From contig NZ_RPDH01000002.1 of assembly GCF_003813775.1 (NCBI RefSeq), positions 744,001 to 808,000 on the forward strand: 64,000 bases of DNA. Direction: 5' to 3'. The notes below the pieces were generated by a model. That model worked only from the letters and a program-made list of their open reading frames with translations. It made no database searches and had not been told where the DNA came from. This document shows positions 47,201-53,751 of the stretch, in pieces. Position numbers and translations under genes: made by a program. The stretch comes from Chitinophaga lutea. Its GTDB lineage: Bacteria; Bacteroidota; Bacteroidia; Chitinophagales; Chitinophagaceae. How positions within the stretch are numbered: position 1 is the stretch's first letter; each line of letters opens with the position of its first letter.

Positions 47201-47609
47201 CCTGCTGCGGCGGCGCGGCCGGCGCGGCAGTGGTGTCCGTTACCGCTTTTTCATCTTCCTGCCGGAAAATGACGATGATATCGTCCTGCTGCCGGAACTG
47301 CAAAGGCGTTCTCAACAACAGCAGGTTGATGGTTTCTTTGACGGTGCGGGTGCCTTTGGGAAGACTGATGTTTTTGTACCGCGCCACCTGCTCGGGAGGA
47401 TAGGCAATGCGGAAGCCCGAGAGCGCCTCCACTTTGTCGAGCGCATTGCGCAGGCTTTCCTTCGCCAGGGAGAGCGTGATTTTTTTAGTGGACATGTCCT
47501 GCGCATTGCCGGAAGCAGAGAGGAACAGGGGCAGCACTAAAAAAGCGGAGATCAGTACAGGCAACAGGAAGCCCCTCAGCTGTTTCTGGACAGCTACGTT
47601 TTTTTTCAT
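44259..47609 (-). CDS. SusC/RagA family outer membrane protein with STN signalling domain (pair 3)
   Basis: The 1116-residue protein has a signal peptide to about 37 and then an STN (secretin/TonB N-terminal) domain at about 40-115 (KKITLSLAKESLRNALDKVEALSGFRIAY, LLRTPLQFRQQDDIIVIF). After a linker rich in Ala and Pro come the carboxypeptidase-regulatory-like domain (IGSVTEARTNVSLPGVTVMIKG), the plug (GLDEVVVVAYGEQKKQTVTGAV; LTILKDAAATAVLGMRGANGAVLITTRRG) and the barrel, ending in RIWNFGIDVKF. The STN domain lets substrate binding signal to FecR, whose gene lies next to it, so this pair is most likely under trans-envelope control by the divergent ECF sigma factor. Confidence 0.95.
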   Translation of the reverse strand: MKKNVAVQKQLRGFLLPVLISAFLVLPLFLSASGNAQDMSTKKITLSLAKESLRNALDKVEALSGFRIAYPPEQVARYKNISLPKGTRTVKETINLLLLRTPLQFRQQDDIIVIFRQEDEKAVTDTTAAPAAPPQQAKQRTIIGSVTEARTNVSLPGVTVMIKGTNKGTQSQADGTYSLQVPAGSTALLFSYIGYAQKEVELTSSNQLHVALDPSNTGLDEVVVVAYGEQKKQTVTGAVASLSTKELQQSPVSNLTNALAGRLPGLITTQRSGEPGVDASTLYIRGIGTLNGATPIFMVDGVERSIDYVDPNDIESLTILKDAAATAVLGMRGANGAVLITTRRGKSGAPSVNFRASTGMQEATRLPKYLGSYDYARLLNEALVNDGAQPAFTQQQLDNYKNGIGPNTDYYKFIMKTSHVGQANLNVSGGGNVARYFISAGYNIAEGNYRHTKTNKEGYNGNNIMKRYNLRANVDVDITPTLTARLDLAGILTDRRDGNNSASTIMNLANRMAPIYPIFNEDGSMWGNGTFQSNIYGELSQKGYRRWYNNTTQGTFSLTRKLDFLTKNLSAKLSFSYDNTNTPNASYGRNYAVFEPLRNAQGQITGYKQFGNDTRIDPNGGFSGGGATRQTYVEATANWNRTFKKHAATAILLWNRRLLESGSSIPNAYQSLLFRSTYNYNQKYLLELSASYQGSENFPKESRFGFFPSVSGGWVLSEEPFIKDNVSFIRFLKLRASYGEVGNDRGGSDRFLWFTSWGGADPYYFGTAANQANGWGQGAIGNPGVTWERGKQIDLGIDLQLWNGLFDLTLDVFSQQRRQILISRSTLSDVFGQNIKAQNIGAVDNKGIEFEISHRNTIGEFRYQFKPNFTFARNKIIYRDEVARRYPWMRRTGHPIDTKFGLIAEGFFKDANDVASSPFQNFSAYGPGDIKYKKLTGKEYDYIQEAFDETRIGYSRTPEIMYGATLSMGFRNIDFSVLFQGAAHADVMLNNEAVYEFFQSGKVKPFHLGRWTPETAATATYPRLHSNTHNNNHRASTFWIRSADYLRLKNAEVGYTLPKRWIAPLALSYFRVYFNGMNLYTWDKLGDYQVDPEIGDGNGAMYPIQRIWNFGIDVKF

Positions 47610-47676
47610 AACTAGATTAAGTTTAGTTTGTTACAAATAATTCTGGTTGAGCGCCAGGCATAGGATGGCCTGCTAG

Positions 47677-47784
47677 GGCAATACCATTGCCCGTTTCATG
47701 TTTGCATCATGGGTTCAGTTCAGCTTTGCGTGTGTATGCGCAAAGAGGATCCTATACAGGCAAAACAATAGCCCATTTCATGTT
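47677..47784. repeat. Direct repeat pair in the susC-3 leader
   Basis: The 26-base segments at 47677-47702 and 47759-47784 agree at 22 positions (GGCAA-A-CA-T-GCCC-TTTCATGTT pattern) and are offset by 82 bases. Both are preceded by AGGAT and a C-rich stretch. They lie in the 257-base gap between FecR and susC-3, where the susC-3 promoter must be, and could be binding sites or a leader duplication. Confidence 0.5.
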
Positions 47785-47866
47785 CGACACGCAGTTTTAG
47801 GTGAATGAATAGTGTTGCTGACTTGACTTTCTGGTTCTCTATTAAATCTGGTTGTTTATGTTACAG

Positions 47867-48859
47867 TTACTGTTGACATCCATTTCCAGTGATGACGACA
47901 TTGAAGTCGTCATCGATCGTATACGACGCATTGCGAATAGTACATACCACGGATAATACAACGTCGAGCGGCTCCGTTCCGCTGAAGGAGGCCCTGATGG
48001 GGCAGTTTTCCAGTTCCGGGTTCTCAAACCGGATATTGACGCGGTAGCGGCTGCCCAGTATTTTGGCGACGTCCCCGAACGTCTGGTTATCGAATACCAT
48101 ATCGTTCCGAATCCAGTCGGCCGCAGCTTCTGCCGCTACCGGCTGCTTGACCGCCGCAGCGGCCGTGCTCGTGTACACCACCTGCTGGTCAGGGGTGAGC
48201 ACTGCCAGCAGTTTGCCTTCCTGTTCCGTTTCCACTTTTACTTTCCCCCGTGTAACCGACACCGTTATTTCAGGCGAATTTTCATAGGCTTTGATATTGA
48301 AGGCGGTGCCGAGCACGGTGGTGCGGAGGCTGCCGCTGTGGATGATGAAGGGTTTGGCCGTATCGCGGCGGATATCGAAATAAGCTTCACCCACCAGCGT
48401 CACTTCCCGGGTGCCGTTTTCGAACAAAGCGGGATACTCCAGCCTGCTGCCGGCATGCAACACCACGGTACTGCCGTCGGGCAGGGTGATATAGCGGCTG
48501 AACGTCGCCGGTTCACGGTGCTCCCGGGCCAGCATTTCCTGCCTGGGCAGGGGGCGTGTAAAATAGTAGATGCCTCCTGCGAGCGCAGCCATCCCGGCTA
48601 CCACCGCCGCCCAGCGCCCGGCCCGCTTCCAGAGCGGCATCCGCACAACCGGTGTCTGTTTCTGCGGCAGCCGGCTTCTCAGTTCGTCGAGTTTCAGGCG
48701 TGTGAGCGCGGCGGCCGCTTCGCTGCCTTCTTCCAGCAGCTGACCGGTGCGCCCTCCGCCGAGCGACGCGTACCATTGATTAAGCTGTTCCAGCTCTTCA
48801 GGCGTACATTTGCCGAGACGGTACTTTTCCAGGAGTTCATATAAAGCCAATGCTTCCAT
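47867..48859 (-). CDS. FecR family anti-sigma / sensor protein
   Basis: The 330-residue product has a cytoplasmic N-terminal region (1-75, with YRLGKCTPEELEQLNQWYASL), one membrane helix at about 81-100 (GRWAAVVAGMAALAGGIYYF) and a periplasmic FecR domain (YITLPDGSTVVLHAGSRLEYPALFENGTREVTLVGEAYFDI, PFIIHSGSLRTTVLGTAFNIKAY). A C-terminal secretin-like module ends the protein (FDNQTFGDVAKILGSRYRVNIRFEN). It transmits the state of the STN-bearing SusC-3 to the ECF sigma factor. It is upstream of susC-3 on the same strand and divergent from the sigma gene, whereas sigma and fecR are usually co-directional. Confidence 0.93.
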   Translation of the reverse strand: MEALALYELLEKYRLGKCTPEELEQLNQWYASLGGGRTGQLLEEGSEAAAALTRLKLDELRSRLPQKQTPVVRMPLWKRAGRWAAVVAGMAALAGGIYYFTRPLPRQEMLAREHREPATFSRYITLPDGSTVVLHAGSRLEYPALFENGTREVTLVGEAYFDIRRDTAKPFIIHSGSLRTTVLGTAFNIKAYENSPEITVSVTRGKVKVETEQEGKLLAVLTPDQQVVYTSTAAAAVKQPVAAEAAADWIRNDMVFDNQTFGDVAKILGSRYRVNIRFENPELENCPIRASFSGTEPLDVVLSVVCTIRNASYTIDDDFNVVITGNGCQQ

Positions 48860-48987
48860 AAGTGTTACAATGATAAAAACACGGTTTTCACGTGTTGCCG
48901 TTAGTGTCCGGGGTATTTTTTTTAAAGTTTCCGTCGCTTTGTTTTCTAACTAATTGATTCTGTATACAGTATAAGGAAAATTAATTT

Positions 48988-49009
48988 TTTGCTGAATCGA
49001 TTCAGCAAA
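48988..49009. promoter_or_regulatory. Perfect 22-base LacI-type operator between fecR and the sigma gene
   Basis: TTTGCTGAATC and GATTCAGCAAA form a perfect inverted repeat with a central CG. It shares the core AATCGATT with the sites at 4642 and 37217. It lies about 130 bases upstream of fecR and 26 bases upstream of the -7 box of the sigma gene, so a bound protein could control both. No LacI-type gene lies next to it; the only one in the window is at 3568-4587. Confidence 0.65.
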
Positions 49010-49034
49010 GCAGGAAAAAAGTACGGAATATTAT

Positions 49035-49042
49035 TAAATTTG
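49035..49042 (+). promoter_or_regulatory. -7 box TAAATTTG of the ECF sigma gene
   Basis: A perfect TAnnTTTG match puts the transcription start near 49046. Translation of the sigma factor must therefore begin after that point, where no ATG, GTG or TTG exists in frame before the conserved region. Confidence 0.55.
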
Positions 49043-49061
49043 AACAAACTTTATCGGTATC

Positions 49062-49643
49062 ATACAGTTTGCAGACCATACTGACCCTGAACTTTTCGCG
49101 TTATGGCGGCTGGGAGACGAGAAGGCCTTTAACACCCTGTACGAACGGCACTTCATCCGCCTGGTCAACCTGGCCTATAAAAAGACCGGTGATTCCGCGG
49201 CCGCAGAAGAACTGGTGCAGGATGTATTCCTGTCTTTTTACCGGCAGAAGCACCAGTTGCGCGACGATACCCTTCCTGAAAGTTACCTTTTCATTGCACT
49301 GAAAAACCGTGTATTCAATTATCACCGGCAGTTACTGGCGCAACTGCGGAAAGATGCGGCGTTGTGGAAACAGGCGTCGATGCAGCCGCGTGAAGTAAAT
49401 GTGCAGCTGGAGCTGAAAGAACTGCAGGCCTATGTAAAAGCGCGGATACAGGAACTGCCGCCGCAATGCAGGGCGGTGTTTCTGCTGAGCCGGGAAGACC
49501 AGCTGTCGAACAAAGAAGTGGCGGAGCGGCTGAACATTTCCGTCAATACCGTGGAGCAGCATATGCGCAAGGCCTTGCGCATCCTGCGGGCATCGCTGGG
49601 GAACGATGTGGCGCTGATAGCGCTCGCATGGCTGGTGATCTAA
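49062..49643 (+). CDS. FecI-type ECF sigma factor, start codon unusual
   Basis: Region 2 is encoded from about 49083 (DPELFALWRLGDEKAFNTLYERHF, then LVNLAYKKTGDSAAAEELVQDVFLSFY) and region 4 near the end (ELPPQCRAVFLLSREDQLSNKEVAERLNISVNTVEQHMRKAL). The frame is closed by TGA at 49041 and contains no ATG, GTG or TTG before GTG 49215, which would delete most of region 2. The best-placed start by comparison with the family is ATA at 49062 (I-Q-F-A-D-H-T-D-P-E-L), but ATC at 49053 or 49059 is possible. The product is about 193 residues. It should drive susC-3 when FecR is activated. It ends 3 bases before the convergent MFS gene. Confidence 0.75.
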   Translation: MQFADHTDPELFALWRLGDEKAFNTLYERHFIRLVNLAYKKTGDSAAAEELVQDVFLSFYRQKHQLRDDTLPESYLFIALKNRVFNYHRQLLAQLRKDAALWKQASMQPREVNVQLELKELQAYVKARIQELPPQCRAVFLLSREDQLSNKEVAERLNISVNTVEQHMRKALRILRASLGNDVALIALAWLVI

Positions 49644-49646
49644 AAA

Positions 49647-50803
49647 CTACGCACTTCTCTCCGTGGCAATCATCCGTTTTTTCGCACTCGCCAATACCAG
49701 CAAAGTAATCGCCAGCCCGAAAAAAGCCATCAAACCAAAGGCCCACCTGAGCCCTGCCGCTTCGGCCAGGAAACCGATCATCGGCGGTACAAGCAGAAAT
49801 CCGAGATATCCTACGGTAGATACTGCGGCAATAGCCGGTCCGTTAGCCATGGTGGCAGACTTTCCCGCCATGCTGAACACCAGCGGCACCACACACGAAA
49901 CACCCACGCCGGTCATCATAAAACCCAAGCCCGCGATGAGCGGATAAGGCAGCAGCGCGGCCAGCATCAACCCCGTGAATACCAGCAGGCCGCTGTATTT
50001 GATCATCGTCACCACACCGAGTCTGTTCACCAGTTTATCGCCGCTGAAACGGCCCGCGGCCATGGCGATCATATACGCCACAAAACCGGCCGTCACTACT
50101 TCTTTGGATGCCTGTACGGCTTTCTGGAAATAAATCCCGCTCCAGTCGTACATCGTGCCTTCGCAGCTCATCACCGCAAAACAGATGAGGCCGTATTTCA
50201 GCAGGTGTTTATCGGGCCAGGCGAACCGGCGCTTTCCCGTGCCCGCAGCGGGCTGCTCCAGTACGCCGGGATAGGCGAAGAAACCGAGTATCACAAGTAA
50301 TACGCCCACTACGAGAAAATGGATGGCGGGCGAAATATGGAAATACACCATCACGCCGCCTACTGCAGCGCCGCTGAAACCGGCCACGCTCCAGATGCCG
50401 TGAAAGGTGGTGATGATGGAACGGTCGTACAGCGCCTGTATGCCCACCGATTGTGCGTTCATGGAAATATTCAGGAGGTTGCGCGACGCGCCGAAAAGGA
50501 AAAGGCCCGCTACCAGCTGCCACGCCGCGCCGGCAAATCCCAGGCAGCTCAGCATGGCGTTAAAGGCGAGGGAACCGGCGAACATGATCACGTTACTGCT
50601 GAAGCGCTGCAACAACATCCCGGTTACCGGCATGGTAAACATCAGGCCCAACGGCAATGCAAACAATACGCTGCCCAGCTGCGCCTCATTCAAACCGAGG
50701 CTGTGCTGGATATCGGGAATACGGGAGGCCCAGGTGGAAAACCCGAAACCCGAGATGAAAAAAAAGAATGTTATTGCGATACGCCCCTTCTGGCTTTATT
50801 CAT
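49647..50803 (-). pseudogene. MFS transporter with a single-base frameshift near its start
   Basis: The main frame is intact from TTG 50693 to the stop at 49647 (348 residues, about 11 membrane helices; FALPLGLMFTMPVTGML, VMSCEGTMYDWSGIYF). The conserved first helix and loop lie upstream in the same frame (RIAITFFFFISGFGFSTWAS, then RIPDIQHSLGL), but that frame meets TAA at 50796 with no start. An ATG at 50803 begins the next frame (MNKARRG) and would join after insertion of one base in the run of four C at 50784-50787. The neighbouring paralogue has the same N-terminal region intact. It may be a true mutation, phase variation or a sequencing error. It resembles sugar/fucose-type MFS proteins. 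Confidence 0.7.
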
Positions 50804-50885
50804 GTCAATGCGATTGCCGGCCGTTATGCGGCCGGCATGATGGATTTGACGCGCCCACTGTCAGGCGCACCGCAGCCATACAATG

Positions 50886-52055
50886 CTATGGCTCTTCAAA
50901 CTTCTTCAGGCTGCCGGCCAGCAAGGTGGTACCTAACCCCAGCACGGCGATGAGCGTAAACGACCAGCGCAGGCCATACCCTTCCGCCACAAAACCGATC
51001 AGCGGCGGGCCCAGCAAAAATCCCAGGAAGCCGATGGACGATACCATCGCCAGCGCCACGCCGGGCTGGATGGTTTTGGAACGCCCGGCCAGGCTGTAGC
51101 TCATCGGCACCACCGAGGCCACGCCCATTCCCACCAGCAGGAAACCGATGGTACTGGTCACCATATACGGGAAAATAACGGCCAGCAGCAAACCGGTCAG
51201 GATGATCAGCCCGCTGCACTGCAAAATGCGCTGCGTCCCGAACCTGGTGATAAAATAGTCGGCCACAAAACGCCCGCCGGCCATGGTGCTCATGAAAGCG
51301 ATGAATCCCAGCCGGCTCCAGGTCACAGGCGCATGCACCACCTGCTCGAAATACACGCCGCTCCAGTCGAACATCGTGCCCTCGCAGATCATACAGGCAA
51401 AAGTGATCAGGCCCAGCACCACGATGTTTTTATCGGGCTTCACAAAAATCCGCCCCGTTTTATCTTTTTTCGATACGTCCCTCGGCAGCAGATAGGCGCC
51501 GGCAACAATGGCCAGTACGATAGACACGCTGAAGATGATCAGGTAATGCACAAAAGGCGTCTGGTGATGCGCCACCATCAGGCCACCGACGAGACCGCCG
51601 GTAAAACCCGCGAGGCTCCACAGCCCGTGAAAACTGGCGAGGATACTGCGGCGGTACAACATTTCCACCCCCACGGCCTGGGTATTGGCCGCGATGTTCA
51701 TCAGGTTGGCGCAAAGGCCGAAAACCACAAGCGCCGCAGCCAGCAGCATCACGGAAGGCGCCGCCCCCAACAGCAGCAGCGACCCGGGATAGAGGAATGC
51801 AGCGATCAGCATGATGTTCCGGCTCCCGAAACGGGCCACCAGGTAGCCCGACAGCCCCATCCCGGCCAGCTGGCCGGCGGGCAAAGCGAGCAGCAGGCCG
51901 CCCAGTGCGGCGTCGCTCAGACCAAGGCTGGTCTTGATATCGGGAATACGGCTTGCCCAGCTGGCAAATACGATGCCCTGTACAAAAAAGAAAATGCTCA
52001 GTGCAATGCGGTAAACCCTGGTAATCCGTATGGGAAGTGAATAAGCGAAATGCAT
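50886..52055 (-). CDS. MFS transporter (intact paralogue)
   Basis: The 389-residue inner-membrane protein has twelve hydrophobic helices. Motifs shared with the neighbour are FASWASRIPDIKTSLGLSD, LPAGQLAGMGLSGYLVARFGSRN, ASFHGLWSLAGFTGGLVGG and MICEGTMFDWSGVYF. This subgroup is usually annotated as a sugar or drug exporter/importer without a tested substrate. It is 82 bases upstream of the frameshifted copy on the same strand, so the pair arose by tandem duplication. A GCCGGCCG/CGGCCGGC hairpin (50816-50836) lies between them. It is divergent from the AraC gene, its probable regulator. Confidence 0.9.
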   Translation of the reverse strand: MHFAYSLPIRITRVYRIALSIFFFVQGIVFASWASRIPDIKTSLGLSDAALGGLLLALPAGQLAGMGLSGYLVARFGSRNIMLIAAFLYPGSLLLLGAAPSVMLLAAALVVFGLCANLMNIAANTQAVGVEMLYRRSILASFHGLWSLAGFTGGLVGGLMVAHHQTPFVHYLIIFSVSIVLAIVAGAYLLPRDVSKKDKTGRIFVKPDKNIVVLGLITFACMICEGTMFDWSGVYFEQVVHAPVTWSRLGFIAFMSTMAGGRFVADYFITRFGTQRILQCSGLIILTGLLLAVIFPYMVTSTIGFLLVGMGVASVVPMSYSLAGRSKTIQPGVALAMVSSIGFLGFLLGPPLIGFVAEGYGLRWSFTLIAVLGLGTTLLAGSLKKFEEP

Positions 52056-52162
52056 GATGCAAAATTATTTCAGCCGCCGCCTCCCGCCTACGCCTGTAAT
52101 GACCATTATTTGCACTGTATTGATTTCAAAAAGTCTTAATTTCGCAGGATACTGGTAAAATC

Positions 52163-53017
52163 ATGCATAAAATAGAACTGGAAGAAATCCGGCCAGACAC
52201 GGGCAAATCCTTCCGGCTGAACACGTCCTGCACCAAAAAAAGCTTCTACTGGCACTTTCACCCGGAGTACGAGATCGTGTACGTGGAAGGAGGCTCGGGC
52301 ACCCGCCACGTGGGGCAGCATTTAAGCACGTACCACGACAGCGACCTGATTTTCATCGGGCCCGATGTGCCGCACCTGAATTTCGACTACGGGCTGAGCC
52401 ACGAGGTGAACCAGATCGTCATACAGCTGCGGGAAGATTTCCTCGGCGCGCAGTTCCTGCAGGCGCCCGAAATGTCGGCCATCCACAACTTGTTCCGGCA
52501 GGCGCGGTACGGGCTCTGTTTCAGCGGGGAAACGAAACGGCTGGTAGCGGAAAAACTGAAGCAGATGCCGGCGATGGAACATTTCGCCCAGCTCATCTGC
52601 CTGCTGGAGATTTTTCAGCTGATGGCCACCAGCAAGGAAGTGATGCGCCTCAACGACGAGGTGAACAGTTACAACCAGCAGCAGAAGGATAAAGACAAAG
52701 ACCGGATGTCGGTGATTTACGATTATGTGGACGCGCATTACCACCTGAAGCCCGACGTGAACTACATCGCCGCACAGGTGCATATGACCACGGCCGCATT
52801 CTGCCGGTATTTCAAAAAACAGACGGGCATGACCTTCACCGATTTTGTGAACCATTGCCGCATCAACCAGGCCAAAAACCTGCTGCTGCAAGACAAAACG
52901 GTGGGCGAAGCCTGCTTCAGCACGGGTTTCGACCAGCTCTCCTACTTCAACAAAGTATTCAAAAAGCTGAACGGGGAAAACCCCACTGCTTTTAAAAAAC
53001 GGTACATGATCAAATAG
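52163..53017 (+). CDS. AraC family transcriptional regulator
   Basis: The 284-residue product has an N-terminal cupin sensor domain (SFYWHFHPEYEIVYVEGGSGTRHVG, LIFIGPDVPHLNF) and a C-terminal pair of helix-turn-helix motifs (VNYIAAQVHMTTAAFCRYFKKQTGMTFTDFVNHCRINQAKNLL and VGEACFSTGFDQLSYFNKVFKKLNGENPTAFKKRY). The histidines in the cupin part suggest a sugar or small-ligand site. It is divergent from the two MFS genes with 107 bases between, so it probably controls them. TAATTTCG, a 7-of-8 match to the -7 box, lies just upstream. Confidence 0.93.
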   Translation: MHKIELEEIRPDTGKSFRLNTSCTKKSFYWHFHPEYEIVYVEGGSGTRHVGQHLSTYHDSDLIFIGPDVPHLNFDYGLSHEVNQIVIQLREDFLGAQFLQAPEMSAIHNLFRQARYGLCFSGETKRLVAEKLKQMPAMEHFAQLICLLEIFQLMATSKEVMRLNDEVNSYNQQQKDKDKDRMSVIYDYVDAHYHLKPDVNYIAAQVHMTTAAFCRYFKKQTGMTFTDFVNHCRINQAKNLLLQDKTVGEACFSTGFDQLSYFNKVFKKLNGENPTAFKKRYMIK

Positions 53018-53022
53018 CCTTG

Positions 53023-53661
53023 TTACTTCGTAATCGTAAAAATCATAAACTCCTTCTGCATCCCTTCCGGCCCCGGCTCGAAATAAAACTCCGTTTTTTC
53101 CACCGTGAGGCCCTGCGCCCGAATCAGCGCCTCTACCTCCGGCTCATTGTAAAGCCTGAATTCGAACGCCGTAAAAGGCAGGTTTTCCATGAATCTTTTG
53201 CTGCCCATCGACAGTATGAAACGGCCGCCGGGGCGCAGCACCCTTTTGATTTCCGCCAGCTGCTGCGAGGGATCCGCCCAGAAATAAAAAGTATTGACGG
53301 TGAAAATGTTATGAAACCGCCCGTCTTCAAAAGGCAGGGTTACGCCATCGCCTAAACGAAAGGAAGCCTGCTTGAGAAGGGAGGCATTCAGGGCATGCGC
53401 CTGCTCTATCATCGTTTCGGAAATATCGATGCCGGTATAGGTGATGCCGCCGGCGAGCGCCAGCACCTGTTTCAGGTGCGAGGCATTGCCCGGGCCGATC
53501 TCCAGTACCTGGGCGTGTTTTGCCGGCTGCAGGCGCTGCAGCGTTTCACGGATAATGCCGGCATTGTTTTCATTCATTTTTTTAGCTGTCAGCAGGCCGT
53601 CGTCGCCGGAAGGGCATTTCAGCTGCGCAGCGATCTTTTGGGGGTCAGGTGTCTGTTCCAT
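53023..53661 (-). CDS. Class I SAM-dependent methyltransferase
   Basis: The 212-residue product has a Rossmann-type methyltransferase core: motif I VLEIGPGNASHLKQVLALAG, the acidic end of strand 2 in YTGIDISETMIEQA, FRLGDGVTLPFEDGRFHNIFTVNTFYFW and the post-core LAEIKRVLRPGGRFILSMG. This is the Methyltransf_11/25 type. The substrate is unknown; small-molecule methylation is most likely. The ATG at 53661 is preceded by a -7 box that predicts leaderless transcription. It ends 5 bases from the convergent AraC gene. Confidence 0.9.
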   Translation of the reverse strand: MEQTPDPQKIAAQLKCPSGDDGLLTAKKMNENNAGIIRETLQRLQPAKHAQVLEIGPGNASHLKQVLALAGGITYTGIDISETMIEQAHALNASLLKQASFRLGDGVTLPFEDGRFHNIFTVNTFYFWADPSQQLAEIKRVLRPGGRFILSMGSKRFMENLPFTAFEFRLYNEPEVEALIRAQGLTVEKTEFYFEPGPEGMQKEFMIFTITK

Positions 53662-53664
53662 GCC

Positions 53665-53672
53665 CAAATCTA
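53665..53672 (-). promoter_or_regulatory. -7 box TAGATTTG, leaderless start predicted
   Basis: On the minus strand TAGATTTG ends 3 bases before the ATG at 53661, so the predicted transcription start falls on that A. It also rules out the alternative TTG at 53667 as a start, because that codon lies inside the box. Confidence 0.5.
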
Positions 53673-53751
53673 CAAAAAGCGCCGCTTATTACCCGGAGGT
53701 TTTACCCGGGTAGATCATCAATTTATACCCCGAACGCCTTATATTGTATCT

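Noticed and set aside
46257..47540. 427-codon open frame antisense to susC-3
   Set aside because: Covers the plug and STN domain of a clear SusC and has an antisense-like composition.
49215..49643. Short sigma factor starting at GTG 49215
   Set aside because: This start would delete most of region 2, which is clearly encoded upstream in the same frame.
53395..53751. 119-codon upstream extension of the second Gfo/Idh/MocA gene
   Set aside because: It is antisense to the methyltransferase gene; the signal peptide begins at 53752.
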